Of a stretch of 42,652 nucleotides of DNA, positions 17,828 to 27,293 are shown one piece after another (the stretch's first letter is position 1; the number at the start of each line of letters is the position of its first letter). The stretch is from an uncultured Bacteroides sp. (GTDB lineage: Bacteria > Bacteroidota > Bacteroidia > Bacteroidales > Bacteroidaceae): assembly GCA_947074205.1 (NCBI GenBank), contig CAMTOQ010000026.1, forward strand, positions 1 through 42,652, written 5' to 3'. Below the pieces are notes generated by a model. That model was given only the letters and a program-made list of their open reading frames with translations, made no database searches and had not been told where the DNA came from. The translations under genes were made by a program, and so were the position numbers.

Positions 17828-19312
17828 TTATTTAGATTTTGCTACCTCCATTTGTTTTTTTGAACCCGAATAGAGTGTAGAACCCACCCAGCGAGAATCA
17901 AAATCGACAGGGCCATTTACAAACTCTACGCAATTATAAGATAGCATTAAGTTGTCGTAATACTCTTTAGGATCTCTTTGTGGCAGTAGGAATGGTTTTC
18001 TTCCTACTCCATCCTTATCCACATAAGCAAAATATGGTCTAGTATGCATGCCATCCTCACGTCGACTGCCAAATACTAACCAACGGTTGTTGCTGCTAAA
18101 GTTATGGAAGGCATCGGCATAGTCGCTGTTTATTTCCGTCATGGGTGATGTCTTTAGAGTTTCAAGATCCAAAATCCACAAATCGGCCTCTTTATGATAA
18201 AGAGGGAAGCAACCATAGTTGGTTTGTGTATACACTATAAATTTCCCATCAGATGTTGGGCGGGGTAGCGATATACTTTTTCCTTTGTCCGATACAAGTA
18301 CTAAGGTATCAATTCTATCTCCTAGAGTTCCGTTTTCGGGGTTAAAGTCAATACGGCATAAGTCATAACGAGCTTTGGTCACTTCTTTGGGCATCTCTCT
18401 ACGTGCTGCCCTACAAAAGTAAAGCGATTTGCCATCTGCTGCAAATGCAGGATTGGTTTCAAAGAAGTCTGCGTTCTTTATCGCCTCGTTGTAGAATAGT
18501 TGATTTGAATTGATATTGTAAACGTAGATGTCAGAGTTCATGTCAAATGTTTCCATCAAATCTGTGGGGGTAGAGTGGAAAACCTGACGTACAAGGTTTG
18601 TGGAGTATGCAATGTATTCTCCGGATGGATGCCAATAGGGATAAACGGCTGTGCCTAGAGTTGAATCGGTACGCGATTCTAACGAGCTCATCTTACCATC
18701 CACTTGTAGCATTGTGGCTCCGTGTTTGCCACGAAAGTGCACGCTACTTCTATTGGGATCTCCCTTGCAAAAGGTATGGCAGTTTACACAGCTATTGGTT
18801 ACTTGTGTATTCTCGAATAAACTGTTTTGTTTAAAGTCGGATAGTGAACGTTGATAAATCCCCATTTTACTATAGGTTTGATAGCCTGGAGCTATTAAGC
18901 GATAAACAATACTGTAGTCAATGGAGTCGGGAACAACATACAGTTGGTAAGGCTTGAAGGCATACCAACTGTCATCTTTAAGAGCATATACTGATACAGA
19001 GAGTGTATCATTGTTAGCTAATAGTTTCTGCCATTTTTTGCGATCTATTTCAATGGACTTTTTACCAGTGGCAATTAATGTATCGCCTTTTGTACCTGCT
19101 AGTGAGGCCACTATAGCACTATAGTCGTCAGGCTTCATGCTAAAGTCCAACGGAGATATGTTTACAGGAATAGTTATGCCGATATAGTCTGGATATATCT
19201 CTGGAAGCTCATCCAGTTCTATCGGACTAGATACATGTATTGAGTTGCATGCACTTAGAAGTAAGGTGATACTCAATAGTAAGGTAGATATACTGCTTTT
19301 GTATTTTGTCAT
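17828..19312 (-). CDS. Beta-propeller (PD40/TolB-like) lipoprotein with a CxxCH heme-c motif, paralog 3
   Basis: The 494-residue protein has a lipobox LSAC (C22) and the shared motif YPDYIGITIPVNISPLDF. The heme-c type motif is C175-VN-C178-H179 (SCVNCHTF). Propeller blades include YPYWHPSGEYIAYSTN, NPAFAADGKSLYFCRA and SLPRPTSDGKFIVYTQ. Before the CxxCH all three paralogs carry a stretch of the form RLIAPGYxxYxKMGIYxR. It starts 10 bases after its membrane partner at 19323-21104. It is closer to paralog 1 than to paralog 2 by eye (CVNCHTF and KMGIY shared). Confidence 0.85.
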   Translation of the reverse strand: MTKYKSSISTLLLSITLLLSACNSIHVSSPIELDELPEIYPDYIGITIPVNISPLDFSMKPDDYSAIVASLAGTKGDTLIATGKKSIEIDRKKWQKLLANNDTLSVSVYALKDDSWYAFKPYQLYVVPDSIDYSIVYRLIAPGYQTYSKMGIYQRSLSDFKQNSLFENTQVTNSCVNCHTFCKGDPNRSSVHFRGKHGATMLQVDGKMSSLESRTDSTLGTAVYPYWHPSGEYIAYSTNLVRQVFHSTPTDLMETFDMNSDIYVYNINSNQLFYNEAIKNADFFETNPAFAADGKSLYFCRAARREMPKEVTKARYDLCRIDFNPENGTLGDRIDTLVLVSDKGKSISLPRPTSDGKFIVYTQTNYGCFPLYHKEADLWILDLETLKTSPMTEINSDYADAFHNFSSNNRWLVFGSRREDGMHTRPYFAYVDKDGVGRKPFLLPQRDPKEYYDNLMLSYNCVEFVNGPVDFDSRWVGSTLYSGSKKQMEVAKSK

Positions 19313-19322
19313 ATGTTATTGG

Positions 19323-21104
19323 TTAACCAAAAAGGGCGTAACACCAGAATGTGTTGTTAAACTGTTTACGTGCAACTTTTTCTTTAGTTGAAGGCGATTG
19401 ATTAAGAGCATTTACAAACTGCATCAATCGCTCTTTTACCTGATTGTCAATCTGCCATGGCAAGCCATCAAGACTATTATTAGTTTGTAACCACTGCATG
19501 AGCAAAGCCTCTTGCACATGAACCGGTAGTTTAGCTTCTGGATATATATTTAAGTACAAATTTACTGCATATTCTAATTGATTCAAATTTTTGTCCATTA
19601 AACAGAGTGCAAAAAGATATTGCCAAGCAACATTATTATTCGGATACTGGTTTAGTAAATTCAATAGAACAGGCTCTAACTTGTATTCATTCATGAAGAA
19701 ATCCTTATCGAATAATCCCTTTCTTAATGGTCCTAGTTCTTGGTCATTTGCAATAAGGGTATCATTATATAGGTGGTGATGCATGTTGTTAGCCCACTCT
19801 CTATAATAAAGCGTTCTTGATAGTTTCTTAAGATAAAGTGCGGCCACCTCATATCGACCATTTACAATATTAGTAGTAGCAAGACGTTGATAGCATCGAC
19901 TGCTTTTTTGATAATCGGGTATAGCTTCCATTGCTTCAAAAAAGAAGCGTTGAGCAGTGTTGATTAGCCCAATCGATAAATAGGCCTCACCCGCAAATTG
20001 GGGACTCATATAATCTTGTTCGTAGATGGGTAGAAGAGAAGCCCTACCTTTTTGTGGATACGCAAATAACTTATCGCATAGAGTGCCTTTTTGTGCCATT
20101 GCTAGGTTTAAACAAACTAACTCCCATTCAATTGATGGTGCTTTTTGTGAAGCTTTCGTTATAATTTGATCCCATTGTTTAGTGCGAGTTAAATAATCAT
20201 ATTCAAGCACAGACTCTTCTTGTGTATCGATTAAGTTATAAATATATACAGCACTTAGAATTCCCATGCAAACAACTGCAATAGTAGCGGGTAAGCGACG
20301 GAGCATTATCTTATTAGAAATTCCTGACATGAAATAAATACCCACTAGAAGAAAAACAAACATAGCTACATATTTTTCAGAATAATCCATTGTGGGATAA
20401 CGATATGAACCTATGCTATCTAGTAATAAAGAGTATGGGTAGTTATAAAAGAGTGTGCCAATTGCTATTATACCCAACCAAGATAAAGTGGCTGCCAATA
20501 GAATGAAGAATATTCCTACTCCTTTACCCGTTTCTCTGTATTTAATAATTTCCCAACTTGCCATGAGGCAGATATAAAGAATAAATGTCCCCCCCGATAT
20601 GAAAAAAAGAAGACAAGCAGAAATAGCTTCAAAAACTACCCTTTTTGATGCGGATTTGATTGAAATTCCTATTAAGACTAGGGCTAGATTAAGAATACTA
20701 GCAATGAGTAGATAGGGCATTGCATCTGCATTTAATAGAAAACCCCATATGGCTATAGATGGTAGAAATGTAATAGTGTAATTGATTCGTTTGTTGCTGA
20801 CTGAAGGTAAAATGTGAAGAAATAGTGCAAACAATAATTGCAATATAAGCAGGGTGAAAGTTAATGATAATGGTCCTAAAAAGCTATCATAGTAGAATTG
20901 AACAATAAAACGAGATATATAATGGGCTATACCTCCTGGCAATGATATAGTTTCGTTGAAGTATGCTGTGGAGTAGTTAAACAGCTGGAACTGTTCATGA
21001 AAGTGTAAATGCGCAGGATAGATATTGCTCCAGAAAAGGAAAGCAATAAGCCCAAATAGGAGTGTTTGTAGCACGTTGAATAAGGTTGTTTTATTTTGCA
21101 TCAT
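19323..21104 (-). CDS. DUF6057-like polytopic membrane protein with TPR-like C-terminal half, paralog 3
   Basis: The 593-residue protein starts MMQNKTTLFNVLQTLLFG at 21104. A longer frame from 21185 would start inside a strong hairpin and add a non-membrane segment, so I rejected it. The loop after helix 1 reads YPAHLHFHEQFQLFNYS, then helices run to about residue 300. The soluble half has YDYLTRTKQWDQIITKA, QRLATTNIVNGRYEVAALYL and the ending FNNTFWCYALFG. It is the first DUF6057-like gene of the block, 115 bases after the SusE/F-position lipoprotein, and is followed by its lipoprotein partner after 10 bases. Confidence 0.83.
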   Translation of the reverse strand: MMQNKTTLFNVLQTLLFGLIAFLFWSNIYPAHLHFHEQFQLFNYSTAYFNETISLPGGIAHYISRFIVQFYYDSFLGPLSLTFTLLILQLLFALFLHILPSVSNKRINYTITFLPSIAIWGFLLNADAMPYLLIASILNLALVLIGISIKSASKRVVFEAISACLLFFISGGTFILYICLMASWEIIKYRETGKGVGIFFILLAATLSWLGIIAIGTLFYNYPYSLLLDSIGSYRYPTMDYSEKYVAMFVFLLVGIYFMSGISNKIMLRRLPATIAVVCMGILSAVYIYNLIDTQEESVLEYDYLTRTKQWDQIITKASQKAPSIEWELVCLNLAMAQKGTLCDKLFAYPQKGRASLLPIYEQDYMSPQFAGEAYLSIGLINTAQRFFFEAMEAIPDYQKSSRCYQRLATTNIVNGRYEVAALYLKKLSRTLYYREWANNMHHHLYNDTLIANDQELGPLRKGLFDKDFFMNEYKLEPVLLNLLNQYPNNNVAWQYLFALCLMDKNLNQLEYAVNLYLNIYPEAKLPVHVQEALLMQWLQTNNSLDGLPWQIDNQVKERLMQFVNALNQSPSTKEKVARKQFNNTFWCYALFG

Positions 21105-21159
21105 AAGATAGTTAGATCGTAGTGAAGTATCGATAGAATAAAGATGCTTTATTTTAGTA

Positions 21160-21194
21160 AATGGGTGTATGGTTACAACCACCATACACCCATT
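21160..21194 (-). promoter_or_regulatory. Strong intercistronic hairpin behind the SusCD-lipoprotein genes
   Basis: AATGGGTGTATGGT (21160-21173) and ACCATACACCCATT (21181-21194) are perfect 14 bp inverted repeats with a 7-base loop. They lie 24 bases after the stop of the lipoprotein gene ending at 21219. No U-run follows on the minus strand. It may attenuate transcription or protect the upstream mRNA from 3' decay, giving more SusCD than membrane partner. Confidence 0.65.
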
Positions 21195-21218
21195 AAATAT
21201 AGAAATAATGCCTATTGA

Positions 21219-22103
21219 TTATTTTGATTTGAATCTCCAGAATGTGGCTTCAGACCATCCACCTGCGTTTTCAGGATCATTGATATAGGTTAATACCATC
21301 TTATCTTCATTCAGCATGATCACTTGGAAATCAGTAGGAGCGTAGCCACCACTATTAATCTGCCATGGGAAGAGAATAGACTCTGCAGAAGTAGATAGAG
21401 TACCGATTGACCAACCGTCTATCATTGTTCCATATTTTTCAAGACTAAACTTACCTTGACGTACCGCCTGGCCGCTAGGGGTGAATGTTTCGATCTTGGT
21501 GCCGCTTAATGACCAAACCATGTAGGCATTTTCGTCTTCTTCGCCAGTTGGTGTACCACTGCTAGAGTGGTTCATTTGGCCGGCCAAATCAGCTGGAGGA
21601 CATGACCACCATGTACCAGAACCAGTAAGTGCAAAGTTTTCACCCGTATCACCACGGTATCCAAAGTTACCCCAAGCACCACCATTTAATTCAGTATCCC
21701 AAGTCCAAGTTTTTGTTGTACCTCCTGTTAGAATGGCATACTCTTTAGGCACATCATAGTACATCTCGTCTACATTGACTTTGTATTCCTTTGAGATCTC
21801 TGTTCCATCGGGATTCATAGCATATACGGTAACTGTATTTTCACCAGTTCCAAATAATAATAGTTCTGCATATGCAGTAGATACAGTATTTACGCCATTA
21901 GATATCTGACTAGGTAGGGGGGTGTGATTGCTTACAGTCACCTTATTGACATTCTTACCATTTACTTTCACAACATTTACATCAGCCACAATCTGATCTG
22001 GTGTCAAATTGACAATTTGTGATGTATAATCATCTTCTTTCGGATCGCATGACGTGAAAGTCATAGCTCCTGCAAATAATGATAATAATATGATTTTTTT
22101 CAT
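21219..22103 (-). CDS. Surface lipoprotein in the SusE/F position
   Basis: The 294-residue protein has a lipoprotein signal (TFTSC, C19) followed by acidic residues CDPKEDD, a common surface-export pattern in Bacteroides. Residues about 30-125 form an Ig/PKD-like domain (VTVYAMNPDGTEISKEY). The C-terminal domain (from GGTTKTWTWDTELNG) is rich in Trp and Gly and resembles the ligand-binding domain of other Bacteroidota surface glycan-binding proteins. It lies 25 bases after susD. ATG at 22103 is chosen over an upstream TTG at 22112. The ligand is unknown. Confidence 0.8.
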   Translation of the reverse strand: MKKIILLSLFAGAMTFTSCDPKEDDYTSQIVNLTPDQIVADVNVVKVNGKNVNKVTVSNHTPLPSQISNGVNTVSTAYAELLLFGTGENTVTVYAMNPDGTEISKEYKVNVDEMYYDVPKEYAILTGGTTKTWTWDTELNGGAWGNFGYRGDTGENFALTGSGTWWSCPPADLAGQMNHSSSGTPTGEEDENAYMVWSLSGTKIETFTPSGQAVRQGKFSLEKYGTMIDGWSIGTLSTSAESILFPWQINSGGYAPTDFQVIMLNEDKMVLTYINDPENAGGWSEATFWRFKSK

Positions 22104-22128
22104 CTCTTTCAACTTTAAAGTTCATAAA

Positions 22129-23889
22129 TTAGTTCCAGCTAGCGTAGTAGCCATTGCTTCCTTCCCATCCTTGGTTTTGCTTGATAGAACCATTCGATAG
22201 GTCAACTTGGCTCTTAGGAATGCGGTAATAGCCTTTTGTCTCATTATATCTAGATGCAAATGAGCCTGCTTGTGATTTCATTGTTGCTTCTATACCACCT
22301 GCATTCCAAATCTTGTAACCCGCTTGTTTTTCTAGCGCCTGAGGAGCAATACCCCATCTTCTAATGTCGCCCCATCTGTGGCCTTCGAAAGCCAACTCCC
22401 AACGACGCTCGTTGCGAAGAGCTTCATCTGTATAGCCTACAGCAGGTAAGCCTGCTCTTGCACGTACTCTATTCATACCATCAGCAGTCTTTGTTAGTTC
22501 TGAGTGCATTAATAATACGTCAGCGAAACGAATTAAAACTAAGTTTTGAGGATGTGTAGCTTGGAAGTGACCAAATGAAACTCCATCTCCCCAGTAAGCT
22601 GGTGTTGCTGCAAATGAGAAGTAATCACCACCACCTGCGCGAATAGGAGCTATTTTCTTGTTGATATAACCTGTTTCTTCCATTTGTGCATCATTGTCGG
22701 CATGGTCTAGGAAGCTTGAAGCATCAAGAATAGAAGCTTCTCTACGCATATCTTCTGGTTCAGCGGCTTTCCAATCTTCCCAAAGGTTTGTAGCAACCGG
22801 TCCTGATCCCCAGCCTGTTCCAAATGGATAAACACTACCTTCTTTTCCAACTCTAAACTTGTCACTATCTTGCCAGCTGTTAGCGCGAGTACCAAAGTAT
22901 AAACAGAATTGGTTCGTTAAGTGTAGCTGAGTATTACTCCAATCACTTAAATAACCGAAGTTCATAGAGAAAATTTCTTCTACATTAGTACCATCTTTTA
23001 TCCAAGATTTACCAGCAGCTTTTAAGTCTGCCACATAGTCGTAATCTTTGGCTGTTTCAGAGTTTGAATAAGTCCACAATAAGCGGAAGTCTTCTACTAA
23101 GTCATGTTTCGAGTTATTGATAACATCATTTATGCATTCTACTACATAGGCATTTTCAATAGTTCCTTCTGATTTTGGCATAGAAGATTCATTGAAAAAT
23201 CCTGTGTAATATAAATATACACGAGCAAGAAATGCTTCTGCAGCCCAGCGAGACACTTTGCCATACGCCAATTTAGACCATCCGTCGTATGCATAAGATG
23301 GCATGATTTGAGTGGCTTCGTACAAGTCATCAGCAATCAATTTAAACACTTCTTTTACATCTACTTGTTCAGGAGAGACCTGTGCCTCTTCTACATTTTC
23401 AGGAGCTCTCTCTACCAATGGAATATTTCCAAAGCATTGTGCTAACTCAAAGTAGTTATAAGCTCTCAAGAAGAGTAACTCACCTTTAGTTTGATTGCGC
23501 AACTCTTCATCTGTAATATTCTCTACGTTTGCAATCGCCATATTGGCACGTGCGATACCAGCATAACGACCTGTCCACATTGCCTGCATTGCATTTTCTG
23601 AGTTGTAAAGCATGTGCGCAGCAGCTTGAGTCTGTAAGTCATTTTGACCTCCACCGCCATACATGTCATCACAAGCCAGATTGGCCATGAAGAAATAGGT
23701 GTCTGCGGGTGTTTTCAACGGTTCATTGACAGTGGCTTCGTATACAGCTGCAACCATTTGGTTCACATCTGTCTCGTTCAAAGGGAAGTTGCTACTATCT
23801 TTCCCTGTATAGTTGGTTGAGTCAAGAAAATCTTCACAACCAGTTAAGGATAATATGGCAGCGAGGCCAACTAAATATATTTTTTTCAT
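22129..23889 (-). CDS. SusD/RagB-family outer-membrane nutrient-binding lipoprotein
   Basis: The 586-residue protein has a lipobox LTGC (C18) and the SusD-family N-terminus CEDFLDSTNYTGKDSSNFPL. TPR-like helical repeats include GELLFLRAYNYFELAQCFGNIPLV and the later AEAFLARVYLYYTGF. C-terminal family motifs are VLIRFADVLLMHSEL, RVRARAGLPAV and NERRWELAFEGHRWGDIRRW. SusD proteins form the lid of the SusC channel and bind the substrate at the cell surface. It lies 11 bases after susC. Neither substrate nor regulator is evident nearby. Confidence 0.95.
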   Translation of the reverse strand: MKKIYLVGLAAILSLTGCEDFLDSTNYTGKDSSNFPLNETDVNQMVAAVYEATVNEPLKTPADTYFFMANLACDDMYGGGGQNDLQTQAAAHMLYNSENAMQAMWTGRYAGIARANMAIANVENITDEELRNQTKGELLFLRAYNYFELAQCFGNIPLVERAPENVEEAQVSPEQVDVKEVFKLIADDLYEATQIMPSYAYDGWSKLAYGKVSRWAAEAFLARVYLYYTGFFNESSMPKSEGTIENAYVVECINDVINNSKHDLVEDFRLLWTYSNSETAKDYDYVADLKAAGKSWIKDGTNVEEIFSMNFGYLSDWSNTQLHLTNQFCLYFGTRANSWQDSDKFRVGKEGSVYPFGTGWGSGPVATNLWEDWKAAEPEDMRREASILDASSFLDHADNDAQMEETGYINKKIAPIRAGGGDYFSFAATPAYWGDGVSFGHFQATHPQNLVLIRFADVLLMHSELTKTADGMNRVRARAGLPAVGYTDEALRNERRWELAFEGHRWGDIRRWGIAPQALEKQAGYKIWNAGGIEATMKSQAGSFASRYNETKGYYRIPKSQVDLSNGSIKQNQGWEGSNGYYASWN

Positions 23890-23900
23890 ACGTCGTTCAA

Positions 23901-26900
23901 TTAAAATGTTAGATTAACACCAAATATGTAGGTTCTTGGAGATGGATAGAAACCTAAGTCAATACCCGCACCCCAACTATAGTTATCATCACCAGATGCA
24001 CCTACTTCAGGGTCCATACCACTATATTTAGTAAATGTCAACAAGTTTTGAGCTGTAAAATAAAGTCTCATTTTTTGCAATGGAACTCTAGGCAATAGTT
24101 CTTTGAAGTCATAACCCACTGTGATGTTTTGGATCTTCATATAATCAGCATCTTCCAACCAAATATCAGAGAAAGTCTTCCAGTTGATATTAGAAAGGTA
24201 AGTTAATCTAGGAAGTGTGTTTGAAGTACCTTCGCCTGCCCATGTTTCATAAAGCAGTTTCTTGTTCAAGTTTTCACCCATTGCATTACCTGAATTGGTC
24301 GAACGAACGATTTGTTGTCCAAATGCGCCTGCACCTGTGATACCTAAATCGAAGCCTTTGTATGACAATGAAACAGAGAAACCAACTCTAAATTTAGGAT
24401 GAGGATTACCAATCTCTACCTTATCATCTTGATTGATTATACCGTCGCCATTAGTATCTACATAGATGATGTCACCAGGAACTGGAGTCCCGTGAATCTC
24501 ATCTTTGTGAGTCTTGCTCCATTCATTGATTTGTTCTTGGTTTTGGAAGATACCGGCCGATTTCATACCCCAGAAGTAACCGATAGGTTTGCCTACCTCT
24601 GCACGATAGATTTCTGTAGTACCTTGCATGTATACACTTTCTGGACCATGGATAATACCTTCTGTGTTTGCAATCTTAGTTACTTCATTCTTGTTATATG
24701 CCATATTTGCATTGATGTTGTAGAAGAAGTCACCTTTTCTGTCGTTCCAACCTAGTGCAAGTTCTACACCCGAGTTCTTTACGTCACCACCGTTCACATA
24801 AGGAGCATTCAAACCATATACACCTAAGATAGGAGCTTTGATCAACCAGTCTTTGGTTTTCTTTTCGTAGTAGTCAGCATTCAATGACAAACGACCATCT
24901 AAGAAACGAGCATCGATACCGATATTCAACTGTTCTGATGTTTCCCATGTCAAATCAGGGTTCTTAAGAATGTTTGCATAACCACCGGTTGTCAATGCAG
25001 TTTTGTTGTCCACACCAAAGAAATAACCACTTGATTCGTCAAATGAGAATGTAGTCAAGTATTGGAAATTAGACACAGCACAGTTACCATTGCGTCCCCA
25101 GCTACCACGAATCTTTAAGAATTCTAACCAGCTTTTTGAAGACTCCATGAAATTTTCGTTAGTGATAACCCAACCAATAGAAGCTGATGGGAAATAACCC
25201 CAACGTTTGCCACGTGCAAAGTTTGAAGAACCATCGGCACGCATTGTTACTTGTGCTAGATATGTTTCATTCCAGTTGTAGCTTACACGACCAAAGAACG
25301 ATGCTAGTGAACTGTCGCCTGATGGCCAGCCATTTAGACTAACGTCTGTAATAGATGTTGGTTTGGTGTTGCCTATGTAGGCATTGTCAAATGAATTTTC
25401 GAATAGTGTGTTTTTAGAAGAGACATCTAGTCCTGTGCCAAATGCATTTTTTTCTAATGATTGACCTACTACAAAACTTGCATTGTTTTTGTTTTTAGAT
25501 AAGGTATAAGTCAATACATTTTCTAAAGACCAGCTAGACCAAATACTCATACTTTGAGAAACACCTTCTTGTACATTAGGAGTAGGACCATTGTTTGACA
25601 TTTGGTCGTAACCTCTCCAAGATGATGTACCCATGCGGTAACCAAATTGCGATTTGAACACTAAGTTGTCAATAGGTTCAATTCTTAAGTAGGCACTCAT
25701 ATTGAGGTTGTAGCTTCTGCTTTCATTTGTACCTTGGCTCGATTGTACTGGTTTGGCCAATGGGTTTGATGCCATACCATCTAGGTTCCATCCATCTGCT
25801 TGTTTGTCGGGATTTGTATAATAACCACCTTGGCTATTGTAAGCCGGAAGTAATGGGTTACCAATCAACAAGTCGTGCATGTTGTTCCAATATAAGTTAC
25901 CGGTTGCGATACCGCTATTCTTTGTGTGAACAAAAGTCATAGTTTCACCAATCGTGATTACGTCTCTGTCTCTAACTTTGTATACAACATGATCTGAGTT
26001 CATGCGAACGTTGTATCGATCGTATTTAGATTGTGCATCACCACCGAAGATACCATCTTGATTAGTAAATGCAAAACCACCAGAGAATCTAGAGAATTCA
26101 GAACCACCAATCATGTTGATTGCATGGTTTTGTGTAATAGCACCTTTGTTGTACGATTCTTTCACCCAGTTAGTTCCTCTCCAAGAACCATCTTTTACTG
26201 AGTTGTATAGCTGAGCAGGGAGTAGACCAGCCCAATCCATTTTTGCAGCACCTTCGTTGAATGCAATCATGTCTCTTGCTAACATATATTCTTGAGCATC
26301 GAGTACATCCGGCATTTTAGCCATGAATTGTTGTCCTACATAACCATCATACGAAAGTTGGATTTTACCAATTTTACCCTGTTTAGTAGTAACCAAGATT
26401 ACCCCATTGGCAGCGCGAGCACCATAGATTGCAGCCGAAGCAGCATCCTTCAATACGTCGATAGACTCAATGTCGGTAGGGTTGAGAGAGTTGATGTCGC
26501 CGCCGGCTACACCATCAATTACATATAGTGGGCTTGCGTTACCGATAGTACCCAAACCGCGAATATTTACTTTATAGCCAGAACCTGGTTGCCCTGATGA
26601 TTGAACAATTTGTACCCCAGGAGATTGACTCTGCATCGCTGTCAATACATTAGTAGTATTCATTTTTGCGATGTCATCACCTTTAACTTGTACAGTTGCA
26701 CCAGTCAAAAGCTTTTTCTTTTGAACACCATAACCTACAACTACAACCTCGTCAAGCGACTTAGAGTCTTCATCTAATACAATAGGATAATTGCTCTGGT
26801 TACCGATTTTTACTTCTAGTGGAAGATAGCCTATATAGGTTACCGATAGAGTGGACTCAGGGTTAACATTCAAAGTAAAGTTACCATCCAAGTCTGTAAT

Positions 26901-27107
26901 TGTACCATTAGTAGTACCCTTTTCAACAATGTTTGCCCCAATAATTGGGTCACCCATTTTGTCCGTCACCTTACCCGTGATCTTTTTTGCTTGCTGTACG
27001 ATTGCTACCTTTTCGGATGGTAACGCATATAGCGGAGTGAAATATCCTCCACTAATAAATGTACATGCACTAAGAAGCAGTGCTGTTTTTCGGAAGTTTA
27101 AATTCAT
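23901..27107 (-). CDS. SusC/RagA-family TonB-dependent outer-membrane transporter
   Basis: The 1068-residue protein has a signal peptide, a CarboxypepD_reg-like domain at about residues 43-112 (ITGKVTDKMGDPIIGANIV), a TonB box DEVVVVGYG at 119-127, and a plug domain with SPLYVIDGVAGGDINSLNP and YGARAANGVILVTTK. A long beta-barrel ends in the outer-membrane signature YIFGVNLTF. No N-terminal STN signalling domain is present, so it should not signal through an anti-sigma factor. It imports its ligand with SusD and the TonB system. It heads the leftward block, with a leader of about 180 bases if the promoter at 27294 is used. Confidence 0.96.
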   Translation of the reverse strand: MNLNFRKTALLLSACTFISGGYFTPLYALPSEKVAIVQQAKKITGKVTDKMGDPIIGANIVEKGTTNGTITDLDGNFTLNVNPESTLSVTYIGYLPLEVKIGNQSNYPIVLDEDSKSLDEVVVVGYGVQKKKLLTGATVQVKGDDIAKMNTTNVLTAMQSQSPGVQIVQSSGQPGSGYKVNIRGLGTIGNASPLYVIDGVAGGDINSLNPTDIESIDVLKDAASAAIYGARAANGVILVTTKQGKIGKIQLSYDGYVGQQFMAKMPDVLDAQEYMLARDMIAFNEGAAKMDWAGLLPAQLYNSVKDGSWRGTNWVKESYNKGAITQNHAINMIGGSEFSRFSGGFAFTNQDGIFGGDAQSKYDRYNVRMNSDHVVYKVRDRDVITIGETMTFVHTKNSGIATGNLYWNNMHDLLIGNPLLPAYNSQGGYYTNPDKQADGWNLDGMASNPLAKPVQSSQGTNESRSYNLNMSAYLRIEPIDNLVFKSQFGYRMGTSSWRGYDQMSNNGPTPNVQEGVSQSMSIWSSWSLENVLTYTLSKNKNNASFVVGQSLEKNAFGTGLDVSSKNTLFENSFDNAYIGNTKPTSITDVSLNGWPSGDSSLASFFGRVSYNWNETYLAQVTMRADGSSNFARGKRWGYFPSASIGWVITNENFMESSKSWLEFLKIRGSWGRNGNCAVSNFQYLTTFSFDESSGYFFGVDNKTALTTGGYANILKNPDLTWETSEQLNIGIDARFLDGRLSLNADYYEKKTKDWLIKAPILGVYGLNAPYVNGGDVKNSGVELALGWNDRKGDFFYNINANMAYNKNEVTKIANTEGIIHGPESVYMQGTTEIYRAEVGKPIGYFWGMKSAGIFQNQEQINEWSKTHKDEIHGTPVPGDIIYVDTNGDGIINQDDKVEIGNPHPKFRVGFSVSLSYKGFDLGITGAGAFGQQIVRSTNSGNAMGENLNKKLLYETWAGEGTSNTLPRLTYLSNINWKTFSDIWLEDADYMKIQNITVGYDFKELLPRVPLQKMRLYFTAQNLLTFTKYSGMDPEVGASGDDNYSWGAGIDLGFYPSPRTYIFGVNLTF

Positions 27108-27293
27108 AAGTGTATTTTTCTTAGATTGAATTATTTGTATCCTTATATAGATACTGTTTTTTTCAGGTTAACTGTATAACTCTTGATTTAGATGAGACAG
27201 TTGTTAGCTTAAGAATCATGTATAGTCCTTCATAGGCGTGTTCTTTTTTTAGTGGTTAAACATAAGTATTGAATCCTTGTTTTTTTCTAATGA

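Noticed and set aside
21105..21185. N-terminal extension of the third DUF6057-like protein
   Set aside because: It starts inside the perfect hairpin at 21160-21194 and adds a segment not found in the paralogs. MMQNKTT at 21104 aligns with the others.
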